64,000 bases of DNA from Cymbidium sinense (Eukaryota > Streptophyta > Magnoliopsida > Asparagales > Orchidaceae), in contig CM038222.1 of NCBI GenBank assembly GCA_021442155.1, forward strand, positions 105,465,121 through 105,529,120. Reading direction: 5' to 3'. The position numbers and the translations under genes are program-made. Under the pieces are notes generated by a model. The model was not told the DNA's origin and did not search any database. It saw only the letters and a program-made list of their open reading frames with translations. Within the stretch, counting starts at the first letter, position 1; the number at the start of each line of letters is the position of its first letter. Shown piece by piece: positions 49,385 to 62,600 of this stretch.

Positions 49385-52300
49385 TCTGGGCTTAATTTTA
49401 ATGAATGGAGTGAACAAATTCGCCCCATTTAGGTGTCTTGGATCTTGATTTAGCACTCCTTAATGATAAGCCTTACTATTATTGCGAATGAACAAAAGTA
49501 TTTTATGATACTTGGGAAAGATCAAATAGACTTAGCTTAATGTTTATGTGAATGATGTATAGAAATCATTACAATTCCCAAACCGATAATACAAAGGAAT
49601 TTATGAAGTATGTCAAAGATTTATCTATAGCAGATAAGTCACATGTTCGGACATTAATGGGTATGTTCATGAAGTTTGATGGTTCACATACCATACATGA
49701 GCACATCACTGAAATGACAAATATTGCAGTAAGATTAAATATCATGGGAATGAATGTGAGTGAAAGTTCTCTTGTATAATTTATTGTTAATTCCTTGCCT
49801 CTTGAATATGGTACATTCCAAATAAACTATAATACTACTAAAGATAAATGGAAAGTGAATGAATTACAAAGTATGTTTATTTAAGAGGAAACAATGCTTA
49901 AGAAACAAAGAGATTCACTCAGTTAATCTCATGAGACAACCAGAAATTAAAAGAAAACTAATTAAGAGGAATGTTAAAGGAAATAAAGGACACTTGAAGG
50001 TTAATGTGTCATCTGCTCAAATCCAAAAGAAGGTATATAAGTATGATAAATGTCATTTCTGTCACAAGCATGAACACTATTAGAAAGATTACCAGAAACG
50101 TAAAGCTTGGTTTGAAAAGAAAGGTAAGTCAAGTGCTTTTGTATGTTTTGAATCAAATTTAACAGAAGTTCTTTATAATACTTAGTGGACTGATTCTAAT
50201 TATACCACACATGTTTCAAATGTTATGCATGGATTCCTTACAATCCAAATCATAAAGCCAAATGAAAAGTTTGTCTTCATGGGTAATCGAGTCAAAGCTC
50301 TGGTTAAAGCCATTGGAATGTATCGCTTAATTTTAGATACTAGACATCATTTAGTTCTTTTTCAAACTCTTTATGTTCCATCTGTTTCTAGAAACTTAGT
50401 TTCATTGTCTAAACTTGATAGAACTGAATATTATTTTAGGTTTGGAAATGGATACTTCAGTTTATTTAAGCATAGTCATTTTATTAACTCTAATGTTGTT
50501 TGTGGTGGTTTATATAAATTAAAGCTTGATATGTTATTCACTGAAACTTTATTGACCTTGCATCATAATATTAGATGAAACGTGGTTTGGTTGATGAAAG
50601 ATTAGCTTATTTATGGCATAAACGTTTGGGTCATATATCTAAAGAAAGAATACAAAGATTAGTAAAGAATGAAATTCTTCCTGATTTAGATTTCACTGAT
50701 CTTGGTATATGTGTGAATTGTATTAAAAGTACATCTTCAAAAATACACAATTAAGAAAACGTTCACAAGAAGCACACAACTTTTAGGGATTATACACATT
50801 GATGTTTGTGGCGCTTTTTTATGTTCCAACTTTTGGTAGACAAAAGTATTTTATCACATTTATTGATGATTTTTCACGTTATGTCTATGTCTATTTATTG
50901 CATGAGAAATCTATGCCAAAAAAAATGACTTTAAGATATTTATTAATGTGGTTGGGAGACAATCAGAGAGAAAAGTGAAAATTATAAGATATGATAGAGG
51001 TGGTGAATATTATGAAAGGCATGATGAATCTGGACAATGTCTTGGTCTATTTGCTAAATTTTTAGAAAAGTATGAAATTTTGCCCAATATATAATGCCAA
51101 GAACACCATAATAAAATGGGATTGCAAAAAGGTGTAATCGTACTTTAATGGATATGGTTAGGAGCATGTTAAGTTATTTTACTTACCCTTATCATTGTGG
51201 ATGTATGATTTAAAAACTATTGTATATTTATTAAACAAGGTTCCTAGTAAGGTAGTTTCAAAAACCCCTTTTGAACTGTGGACATGAAAGAAGCCTAGTC
51301 TAAAACACCTTCATGTTTGTGGTTGCCTAAAAAAATTAAAAATTTATAATCCACATGAAAAGAAACTAGATTTAAGAACAATCAGTGGACATTTCATTGG
51401 TTATCTAGAAAAATCTATAGCATATAGATTTTACTGTCCTAATCATAGTATGAAAATTATTGAAATTGGAAATGCTAAGTTCATTAAAAATGGTGATATT
51501 AGTGGGAGTACAGAACTATGAAATGTAAAAATTGAAGAAGCTTAAGTAAAAGTTCCTTGATCAATTACTTCTTCTAAAGTTGTTGTTCCTACAATTGTTG
51601 AACAATTTGATAATTTACAAGAACAACAAATGAATGAACATACAACACATTAATGAAGTTATCACCAATAAACCTATAATTGATGAACCACAAGAAATAG
51701 CATTAAGACGTTCTCAAAGAGAAAGAAAATATGCTATTTCGGATGATTATTTTGTTTACTTACAAGAGTCAGAATTTGACTTAGGAATTGATGATGATCC
51801 AATTTCATTTATACAGGCTATTAAAAGTATTAATTCTGAAAAGTGGTTAGATGCTATAAAAGAAGAGTTAAAATCAATGGATCACAATAATGTCTAAGAA
51901 CTCATTGAATTGCCTGAAGGTTTTAAAAGAGTTGAATGTAAATGGTTCTTTAAAACAAAATGTGGCAATATAGAATGATATAAAGCCAAACTTGTTGCCA
52001 AATGTTTTACTTTAAAGATAGAAGTGAATTTTTCTTCTATTTCCAAAAAGGACTCATTAAGAATTATTATGGCATTAGTGGCTCATTATGATTTGGAGCT
52101 ACATCAGATGGATGTAAAAACTGCCTTTATAAATGGACATTTAGAGGAAGAAATTTATATGAATCAACCTGAAGGTTTTCAATTAAAGAAAAAAACATAT
52201 AGTGTGTAAACTTAAGAAATCAATCTATAGACTTAAATAAGGTTCTCATTAATGGTATCTTAAATTCAATGATACTATTACTACCTTTAGATTTAAAGAA

Positions 52301-52488
52301 AATATTATTGATCGATGTATATATCTAAAGGCCAGTGGGAGTAAGTTTATATGTTTGACTTTATATGTTGATGATATCTTACTTGAAACTAATGATCTTG
52401 GATTATTGTATGAGACCAAGAAATTTTTCTCAAAAAACTTTGAAATGAAAGATATGGGCGAGGCATCCTATGTGATAGGAATTGAAAT
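49385..52488 (+). pseudogene. Ty1/copia gag-pol remnant, truncated in RT
   Basis: In order on the plus strand: gag UBN2-type domain (HLGVLDLDLALLNDKP near 49,430; WERSNRLSLMFM near 49,520; MKFDGSHTIHEHITEM near 49,670; INYNTTKDKW near 49,830), a CxxCx-type knuckle region near 50,045-50,080 (CHFCHKHEHY), GAG pre-integrase (LWHKRLGHISKERIQRL near 50,615), integrase (decayed, about 50,780-51,350), and RT (KWLDAIKEELKSM near 51,840; QMDVKTAFINGHLEEEIYM near 52,105; LYVDDILL near 52,360). The copia order, with integrase before RT, is clear. Frames are broken by many stops. RT stops at EASYVIGIEI at 52,488, where the direct repeat begins, so the rest of RT, RNase H and the 3' LTR are missing. Confidence 0.9.
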
Positions 52489-53113
52489 ATTAGAGTTTCA
52501 TTTTTTTTATGTCGAGTGAATTGAAATATAAGTGATTGAAAAAAAAATTGAAGAAATTTATTTGTTGGAGACTCAGTGTTCGGCCAACCAAAAGAGAGAT
52601 TTAATAATCTTTCCTCATAAATTATTGTGATGAGTAATTTGAATTTTGGATGTTGTTGTTAAAATTTCATCCTAAATCTTCCTCCAAACTTCTCTCAACT
52701 CTAAAATATTAAGTATCTCATAACATCCCCAAATATTACTTAGGAGTATACATTAATTGGTTTAAATCAAAAAACTGAAATGGACATAAATATTGGTTGA
52801 TTTTATTTTATTTTTATTTTTAAAATTAAGATTTTTTTTATTTATATAGTGATTTTTTGATTAAATTTAGAAAAATGATTAAAATAAATCCAAACAACTA
52901 ATAATAAATATATAATTTTAAATTACTAAAAGGAAATATATATCAGGATTGACTTGGAAACTTGGAATATCAAAGAGGCCAAACGTAGCCGGACTAAAAA
53001 TTTCCTTTTTTAATCAAAATGCACAAACATATATCTACAAATAATAAAAAAGTCAATGAAATCTAACAAGTTTTATTCATAGATATTCATAAGAGACACA
53101 TTTCACAAAATAC
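52489..53113 (+). repeat. Right copy of the 620 bp direct repeat
   Basis: Same sequence as 46,659-47,274, including TTCGGCCAACCAAAAGAGAG and GACTTGGAAACTTGGAATAT. It begins exactly where the copia RT breaks off. It has the segment of about 110 bases missing from the left copy and no expanded AT run. Confidence 0.9.
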
Positions 53114-53400
53114 AACATACATATCTTTATCTAATCACTATTTAAAAGTCAACTGGTACAAAAACTTATCATAGTAACTATCTTTAAGTAATTCACATCA
53201 AATGTATAAAAAATTTTCTCGACTAAATTTTATAATTATGCTTCATTAAAACCAAAATTAGCTAATTAAACACATTAAAAAAATTAGAAATAGGCCTAGT
53301 CGTCCATTGAACGTGGGACAAGTGCCAACATGGATGCAACGTCAATGTCAGTCGCACGTTCAATTGGTGATTGACATTGACTCAAATTTTTTTAAAAAAC
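53114..53400. other. Spacer with a pair of overlapping short palindromes
   Basis: CCATTGAACGTG (about 53,303) pairs with CACGTTCAATTGG (about 53,355), and GTCAATGTCA (53,341) pairs with TGACATTGAC (53,372). No coding motif is seen. Confidence 0.55.
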
Positions 53401-54650
53401 ATTTAGTACAACATCACATCTTTGTCCATATTAGACTTATCCAGTGTTAAATTTGAGCGGGCTTACTACTGTTGGAAAGGTAACAAAATTCTCCATGATT
53501 TTTATGTTGATAAATTTTAATGAATCTTCCTTTTAAGTCAGTTTTGAATCTTTTCCACGCATGAAATAGAAACCTTATGCACATCCACACTTTTTTATAT
53601 GCTCATCCGGTCGAATTGAATTTAAGTTCATATTGTTGGAAAGGTAACAAAATTTTTCACAACTTTCGTCGACAACTATCTGCGATTCTAGCTTAAGTCG
53701 TAGTTTTGTGAACGCTCACTTTTCATGTGAAATAGAAACCTATGTACATCGCACTTTTGCCTATATGAGAATCATCTAGTGTTAAAGATTAGCTTGGTAT
53801 TGCTGGAAATGTAGAAAATTCTTCATGACTTCTATGTTGACAACTATCTATGATTCCAGCATTAGGAAGCCTCTGTTTTTGCGAATGCTCAGTTTTGTAC
53901 GGTGCAAAATAGAAACCTTATGCATTGCCACACTTTTTTAACCGTATTGGACTCATTCAATGTTAAAATTGAGCAAGCTTAGCATCGTTATAAAGATAAC
54001 AAAATTATTCATGATTTTAATGTTGACAACTATATGTGATTCTTTCAGTTACGCTTTGCAACCCTTGATTTTGAACGGTGCGAAATAGAAACCTTATGCA
54101 CTTACCGCACTTTTTTGGCCGTATTGGACTCATCAGTATCAAAATTGAGCAATCTTAGCATTGTTAAAAAGATAACAAAATTCTTCATGACTTTTCTGTT
54201 GACAACTATCTACAATTCCAGCTTGGTAAGCCACAGTTTTTGCGAATGCTTGATTTTACACCATGTGAAATAGAAACCTTATGCACAGCCACAACTTTTT
54301 TTTCCCGTATTAGACACATCTGGTGTCAAAATTGAGCTAGCTTGACATCACTAGAAAGTTAACAAAATTATCCATGACTTTTATGTTGACAACTATCTAT
54401 GATTCCATCTCGATAAGTCGTAGTTCAAACATGTGTTCAGCATTTCATTGTGTGGAACAAAAAGACACATACATTGCCCCACATTTTTGTCTGTATGAGA
54501 CTCATTTAGTGTCAGAATTGGGCAAGTTTAGTATCATTGAAAAACTAATAAAATTCTCCATGACTTTTATGTTGAAACTCTTTGCGATTCCAGCTTGGTA
54601 AATTGCAATTCTGACATTTGTTCGACATTTCAGTGTGCACAATTATGATT
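53400..54650. repeat. Satellite-like array, about 7 units of about 178 bp
   Basis: Each unit has AAAATTGAGC, GGAAAGGTAACAAAATTCTCCATGACTT, ATGTTGACAACTATCTGCGATTCCAGCTTG and GAAATAGAAACCTTATGCAC (long phrases, split here as seen at about 53,470-53,580). The last phrase recurs near 53,563, 53,738, 53,910, 54,088, 54,268 and in changed form near 54,450. Units are diverged, so the array is not recently homogenised. Confidence 0.88.
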
Positions 54651-54835
54651 TTATTTATGAAGACAATTGACAAGCACAATATATGATACATTCAGTACAT
54701 GATCATTGCAGAATTACAATTCAGCTATTTAAACATGTCTAACCTGTGATGAATGAAAACTTAAAGTTCTACGAAATAATTAATGAGATTAATTTTTTTT
54801 ACTTTTAATGTGTGTGTGTGTGTGTGTGTGTAGTG

Positions 54836-54900
<65 letters not shown>

Positions 54901-54999
54901 AATTTAAAAAAAAATAAGTAATTTCTCTCTAGAGGATACAAACACATGAAAATCAATATAAATCATGGCATGTCTAATAGAAACTAACTTACTACAAAG
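54651..54999. other. AT-rich spacer with (TG)n-(AT)n-(TG)n microsatellites
   Basis: TG runs at 54,809-54,831 and 54,877-54,900 flank an AT run at 54,839-54,877. No coding motif is seen. Confidence 0.85.
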
Positions 55000-56678
55000 T
55001 ATAGATGTCAAAATACATCTTCGTAACATGGCTTAGTACAAACCACATATACAAAAATAGAAAATACAACATTTATGTACATAAGAGACATAGAAAAATT
55101 GCAATCATCGATGAGGTCTATGTGGTGGAATTGTGCCACTCCCTGGAGTGTACTAGACCCGTGGTCATCAAGAACGGTCTTGCAGATGGTGTTGCCACCA
55201 CTGCACTTCCTCACTAGCTTGTTTAGTGGTATGTTGTTAGTCATCAAGGGGTGTAACCTCGAGTATCTCCAGAGATCCTTGTGGAGGGAAGGGGAGAGTG
55301 GGATACACTTCATGCATATGAGACATAAAAACTGGTGGAGGACCATAGATGGGAGGGCATGTCGCCTGCCATGAATGAAATAAACTCAATTTGACTTCCT
55401 GATATGAGTATGAAGGTAGACTAGAAAATGCATAAATGTATAGACCTACATCTGGGATGGATGATGGGATCGCACCTACCCCTAAAGTATCTGGCTGACT
55501 AACTGAAGGTGCAGCAAAAGAACTACTTGCATCATCAGTAAACATGTACCTGCTATCTGAAATGTGCATATTTCATCGTAGCTCCTTATATAACTCCTCA
55601 TACTTGTTGGTTGAATGTTGAAACTTTGTGTCTTCATCTCTCCCAAAATAAGATTTGAATATATCTTTTGTATGCAAAATATGCTCATGTTATATAATAA
55701 AAGCATGTTTTCAATAATCATTTAATATAGAAATGTAATTTGACAAAGTTTTTTGTGAGCTTACCATAAGTCGCTCTCGAGGTGTTCGGGGGTAATAACT
55801 GGTAGGAGGAATGGTAAGAGCCTTCAATATGTATAGAAAAGCCCAAGACGATACCACCTATCTAATCGACGGTGAATTAATATCCCGTGAAGTATCCTCT
55901 GCTGTGATAATCAGATCATGTCTATTCTCCCACTATGAGATATATACCTTATGGTAGTCCAACCAATCCACGTCAGCCTTCCCTCGACCATCCACTCACT
56001 TGAAGGTAGAATCAATTTGGGCCAAATTAACTTTTGGAGGTAGACCAAATAGTCTAAGTACACTGTCTAGAAGGTATCCCTCAACTCTTTTTCAACTTAT
56101 TACAGGTACCCTAGCAAGCTATATCTGTTGTTCAGCTAAGCAAATATCAATAACTCGTATACTTATTTGATGTCTATATGGCTCCCAGATCACCTAATAA
56201 TTTAAGAATAAATTTAGGATATAAGATAAATGTAAAATAAACCTTACAAATAAATTATACACACAAATAAACTTGGCCCTGGAGCAATCTGTCAAGCTCA
56301 TGTCTGTAGATTTTGACATGAGCTACTATCATTTCTTGTATGTAGCCTTCATTCCACCTACAACCAATGCTCAGCCCATCTAACTCTACTAAAAAAGGTA
56401 CCAATTATGTAGGCCGACCAACATATATATATGTTCATAAGACCAAACCTGTAATAAGTGTAAGCAACCTGCAATGTTGGTGCATTTTGACTTTATGGAC
56501 TCATGCAATTCTTTGTACATATGTGCTAATACATCTCCTCCCAATGAGTATTTCTTGAATTAGTCAATATCGTTTAATAATGGTAGGTACTGCAAATAGA
56601 ACTCCAACCCAAATGTATCTGGTAGAAGAAAACATCTAATAGTAACCAAAATGTAGTTTCTAAGGTGCATGACTGTGG
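55000..56678 (-). pseudogene. Plant mobile domain (PMD) gene, 5' end cut by LTR copy D
   Basis: Reading leftward from the LTR junction: CFLLPDTFG, YLQYLPLL, SLGGDVLAHMYKELHESIKSK, GCLHLLQVWSYEHIYVGRP, then WNEGYIQEMIVAHVKIYRHELDRLLQGQ. An intron of about 79 bases (56,272-56,194, GT...AG) is followed by VIWEPYRHQIS, then VDGRGKADVDWLDYHKVYI and VISQWENRHDLI. A second donor (GTAAGCTC) lies at 55,764, with the acceptor unclear, and a Ser/Pro-rich C-terminal exon reads 55,569-55,237 (SRYMFTDDASSSFAAPS). This is the PMD (PF10536-type) layout shared by MAIN/MAIL proteins and transposon-borne relatives. A stop replaces Ser in the DID-S-F block (about 56,563) and the start is lost to the LTR at 56,679, so it is a pseudogene. 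The fragment at 1-252 is a second copy with the same cut. Confidence 0.75.
56194..56272 (-). other. Inferred intron in the PMD pseudogene
   Basis: On the minus strand the sequence GTTTATTTGTGTG...AAATTATTAG, AT-rich and about 79 bases long, separates LLQGQ from VIWEPYRHQIS. Removing it restores the continuous PMD reading frame. That agreement is the evidence; no transcript was seen. Confidence 0.65.
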
Positions 56679-59600
56679 TGTTTATTTTTCAAACTTTGAA
56701 ATTTGAAAAATATGTATGGGACACCATGTAGATCTATAGATGTACTCATTAGGGTGATCGGGTGCTAAATTGAGGAATGGTGTATTATCTTGAGAGACTG
56801 AAATCACCATCCTACAACAGACCTAATCACCTAATAAAGACTCCTTAGGACAATGGTTCTTCGAATGTACCAGGGATCTTTCCCCTACTTTACATGGAAA
56901 AGTAAAGTAGGGTTTATTTTAAATCGGGTTTGTTTAGTTTCTTATGGAGGCAAGCCCCTATAGTTAATTACATCTTAAGAAATGAGATTCCTTAAAAATA
57001 CTCTTGATTAAGGTAAATGATCATTGTCTCCAAAGATTTCAAAGATAGGACTATCAATAAATTGGTTATTTTGGAAAAATCAAGTGGGATTGATCAAGAA
57101 GAGAGAGTTATTATCAAAACTAAAGGGAGATGAGTAGAGGATGCTCATGAAGCTAGGAAATTTAGCGAGCATCCCAAACTATCTTATGGTTGGGCTTTAT
57201 ATTTTGAAATTGAGGAGAATTATATATTTGAGTTGAATTTTATTAGAAATCTAGATTTACAATTCCACAACATAAGATCGTGGAAATTCCTAAGAAATGA
57301 GGATTTATGCTTGTAGCCCGCAAAAGAAAACAACAATCTCGGATCCTAAATCTAGGGAGCTTTAGCTAGGGCCAAAGCATGACCTAAATCTAAGGTTAAA
57401 ATGGGTATATGTGTTATCTTCACAAGAGAGAATAAACCACCCGACTGTTGGACTTACAACCGCCTAGAGGTGGCCGCCAACTAACTCCTCCTACAATTTT
57501 AAATACATGTAGGAAAGTCTTATGCTTTGTAAGGTGGCTAAACTGTTGTTTATTTAGAAAGGAGACTAAGTCCTTAAACATACTCCTGAGAGACTAGATC
57601 AGGAAGGGCATGAATAAATGACTTAGTCTAATGCAAATTTTGTTAAGTTTTATTTTTTTTCATTTTTGGACATTTTTATTTGACACAGGTTATGAGATTT
57701 CATATGCCTAATACCAGAGAAATTGGTTATGTGCTAAAATCAAAAATAAGGAGGTGTGTTTCCACCATGGCTCTCAAAGGTCAAACCACTTTCTCTGCTA
57801 AAGTTGGAAGCCCTCTATTAGCAAGAGTAAAGCAATATATTTTTATGCATGATGTGAGACATACAACATCCAGCTAAGGGGATGCTAAATCATTTATTAT
57901 CTTGATTTTTGTCCTAGGCTTTAGGTTAGGTTATGAGTTATTTAATTTAATTTTGAGTTGATTAATTGGATAGAAAATTTATTTTTTTTCTAAGAGTCTA
58001 ATCGCATCCAAGCCATTCAAAAACCATCAAGCAATTAAGAAACTAGGAGAATCATACCATTTTTAATACACAAGCTAAACAAATATCAAACAATTTTAAT
58101 AGCATAAAAGAATAAGAGGCTGATGTAGTCGGGTACCACTACACCACCCAAAAAGAAATGTGGGTAGCCAATCTCTACCCTTATACAACTCGGATTACAA
58201 ATGAATAATTACAATTACAAAGAAATTCATGTTATGGGGGTCTCCATTCTCCATTTCTTCATTTCTTTTTTTCTTCATTTCTTTCTTTCTCATTTCTTTC
58301 CTTCTTCATTTGACTTGGGATGTAGTTTACACCAAGGGTTCACATGGTACATAAGACATAGTCTTATAACCAATGTTCACCTTAATTTCCCCATAACATT
58401 CATCCCAAATATTAATTACAAAATTTACATCAAAATGGAAAAGATAAATCTAACTAAACTTGCAAAATAGAGATTAGCTAAACATACCACACAACCCAAG
58501 CAAGTACATGAATAATTTGGACTGAGCACTCCACACATAGGAAACCAAGTCCACTTATCCTAATTTGGGTTATTCTTAGGGGTATAAGCAATCTGCATAG
58601 CAAAAGCATTTTATATTTTTATTACAGCTTCCCTTAAGCATAATCCCCTGCAGAAGACATGCTTAGGCTAAGATCAACATATCATCCAGTCTACGCACAT
58701 GCACCGCAACATCCAATCTAAAAATATTACATCACAAAACAAAATCAGGCATCAAACCATGCACTGCCCTAACATAGAGCTAGAAATATTGACTTAGCCT
58801 AATGTTTGTGACATTTAAGGTTTGTGTGGCATGTCTTAGCCAGGCTTTAATGTTGGAATTTTTTAAGTGTGAAAGGTTCAATTTACGGGGTGATTTTAAT
58901 TTAAGTGATTTAGTTGATTTGTCAATTTTAGTTGATGATTTGATTTGGTTTGAATGAACTTACACTTAGTTACTAAATGTTGTGAAGAAAAGAAAAGAGA
59001 AGAGAACTTCTCTTTCATCCCTACCTTAAGTAATTTCTACGGAAGATTCATTAATGATTTTTCTTTAGTGAATGTTTTATTATATTATTTAATTAACCCT
59101 AAGTTTAGATTTGCTCTAAATAGCCCTATTCAATAAGAAAGACATCTTATGATTAATTAAGGTGAATTACCATCACATAACACATAACCATTTATTTCTC
59201 TCCATAATGTATACTATGCATATGAATAAATCCTAAGCATACTTATACATGCAATGCAAAGTTTAGCACACCTTGATGATGAATGCTAGGAGGTATAATT
59301 TGGAAATTTTTGATATTCCATGAATGCATGTCTTTATTTTATAGAAAAGGGGGATTCTTTATCCATTAACATAATGCACATCCATAAGTGAGTACGACAT
59401 CATTATTTTATACACTAGGTGTGTAAGGTATAAGACCTACTTGGGGCTACTTAAAGACTCGTAGCCCAGGAATGTCTAGACTAATATACCACTTTTCTTA
59501 AATACATATAAATGTGCACAAAAGATCAAATGGATAAAGAATCATGCAAAAGATTTTTGTGTTTGATTTATAGTTTACATGTGTAATATGAAGATCCTTC

Positions 59601-62600
59601 TTAGGTCATAATATGGAAATGCTTAGGAATATATTTAAGTGAGTGTTATGTTCTTTTCAAATGAACTACACACTTTGCAAATCCTATTCCAATCCATGTT
59701 AAGAGAAGAGAAAGAAATAACATAAAACACATTTATGCTATAATCACATGTAAGATTATTAGTACTTATAAGTAGCATCACTTTATTCATAATATTTGAT
59801 TCATAGGTTAAAAATAATAAGTTTTGGTTTAATAGTGATAATTGTGACTCATATTCTTAACTTTAGCCAAAACATGCAATTTGACATAAAAAAACATTTT
59901 ATTTAATTAATTTTTTTTAAAAAATTAATGCATGATTTCATATGGAAAACAACATTTAGCATGCTTGGAAAGAAATAAGGGATGTAAGCACATGACTTCA
60001 TTCACTCTAATTACTTCCTAAGGACAATCCTATAGAATAAGATCATTTAAAATGAATCAAAATTCTTTAAGAAAATTTTTTTTTTTTGGATTTGATTTGA
60101 CTTAGAAAATATGAAAAGAGTTTGCTAGCCCTAACCTATCTCCCACATGTGTGACTTAGTTTAGTTTAATTTTAGAACAATTAGTTTTATTTTATGCTTT
60201 GTTTAAGTTATGGTATAAGTTAAATCCATTAATTACCCCTTACCTACAACACTTTAATATAATTAAATAAATAATTATGATCCAACATATGATATGCAAC
60301 CACATGGAATTTAAATCAGCAATGCACCTAAGAAATAAAGGGGCCTAATGCGATTGGCTCATAATTATTGATTAAGCTAAAGGGTTTAATTAAGTACTTT
60401 CATAACCATCCTACACATGTAGTTTGATTATAATTTTCTTTGAAGTCTCTTAGGTTATTGAGCACCCAAGAATCTACCCAAGATTAAGTGATTAAGTTCG
60501 AATAATTTGGTTTTGAGTTTGTTTAATTAAGCCATTTAATGAAGTGATTAAGTCATTATTCAATTTCAAATTAATTAAGTCTTTATCTAAATGAAATAAA
60601 CTTAGGGAAAAGATTTGGAGAAATCCTAATCTCATTCTAAGTCCATACACTATTTCAAGATGATTAACAAACTTAATTAATGAATTTATCACTATTTAAT
60701 AGGTTAAATCATTTATTTAATTAAGAGAGGGATTATGGATGAACTAAGCAATTCCCTAATTAATCCAACAATAAATTCCAAGAAATCATGGGAGGTCATC
60801 CCACTAATCAATCCTAAGAAGTTTGGAATTAATTAAGTAATTAAAGAGTACTACAATTATATTTCTAATAAAATTCAAATTGAGTGAAGGTTACTATTCA
60901 AAAACAATTAAACTTAATTTTATATTATCCTCACTGAATTATCTTTAAAATGAACTTGAGTTTGTATTTTTTTGGATTTTTCTATAATTAGTTATGAATT
61001 TTAGAAGTTCCATGATTAAAATCAGATTAATAAAGCTAAATAAACTCCCTAATCCCATCAGGCCACTTGGCGATTGATGCGGTGCACTTTCCATGTGGCA
61101 CAATGAGATAGGTTATTTAAGTTGTCACATTATGGTGTCGCCGCGGACGCTTTCTCAATCGATTGATCTAAGATCGGACGTGATAAATCTAGGCTTAATT
61201 TAATGAGGAGTCTATCGTGATTAAATCTCAACCATCTGCTCCAATCATACGGAATGGACAGTGTGTGATTTATCTCCTCTCGAGATGCGAGAGACAGATT
61301 TCATCTGTTGATCGTTGCTCGATCTGAGCTCACCTGAGCTCGGATGGAGTTCAAACTCACTTCACACCTTCATGGAGGCACAAGCAATGAATCCAATGGC
61401 AAAGATCTAATGGGATTACAATTACCTTCACAAAGAACCAAGAAATTTTTAACTTAGGATTGGTTTTGAGTAATACCTCATCAGAGGCTATCACCAGTGC
61501 TTCCAACAGAGGAGGTAGCTTCGTCTAGTAGAGACGAAGCCCTGTTGAATGTAACAAGCCTTGATTTGAAGTGGATGGCTCGGCTGACCATGCTCCCATT
61601 CAATGGCAATTAGCTTTGATTGAAGTCCTCCTTCCCGTGGATTGGTGACTTGGGAAACAACTTGATTGAGCTCGATGAGGTGCCTTGATGGTGCTTACAA
61701 GTTTAATTTTGGTTTGATGGAGATTTGGATGAGTTGGAATTGATTTGGATCTTCCCTATTTTAGCTTGAGCAAAATCGTGAAGGAGAAAATGGGGGGAGC
61801 TCGAGAATGCTTGCCAAGGCTTAGAGAATCTTGCTTTTGATTCCTAGAGCTCAATCGAATTCAGTGTCTGTGATTTGAGTGAGAATGAGGGGGATTATAT
61901 CTCCGCCTCCTTGGATCGGACAGTGAAGACTAGAAAAGTCATTTTTGATCAATTTCTTAGATTGATTGATCAGTTTGGGCTATTAAACAATCCATGTGAT
62001 TCATTTTAGGTAGTGGAGGGATGGAGAGTGAGTGCCCATGTGCTAGGTGAGTGCATTACTGATTCCAAGTGCTCAATTCCCATTGGAGGGATCTTGGGTT
62101 GGGTCATGGCTGACCCAAGGTGATTGGGTCATGTTTACCACCCTCGTTGGTGTCCAAGTAGACCAATAGAAGGATGCCAAGTGGCCTTGTGAAAGAATAT
62201 GACCAAATTCCAAGTGAATTTGGTCATTGGATCTGACCTGGATAAAGTGGTCATTTGGCCTTGATTTTGATTTGGAGAGATTTGAAATGATTCAAAAGTG
62301 GGTTGGGCAAAATTTCAAGTGATTTGGAGTTCATTTGATTTGAATTGATTCAATTTGACCCATTTAGGTCAAGTTGGGTCAAATTGGGTTAGGTTGACCA
62401 ATTGGTCAAATTGGGTCAATCAATTGGTTATGTTAAGTTCAAATGATCATTTGGAGCCTATGGGTATCATTGGTTTGGTTCAATTTAGTTTAGATTTGAT
62501 TTTGGTTCATTTAGGTCAAATGAGTCAAGTTGACCAATTTGACCCATTTGACCTAATTCAGTTAGGTTAAGGGTTGGTTTAGGCTTGGTTGATCATTTGA

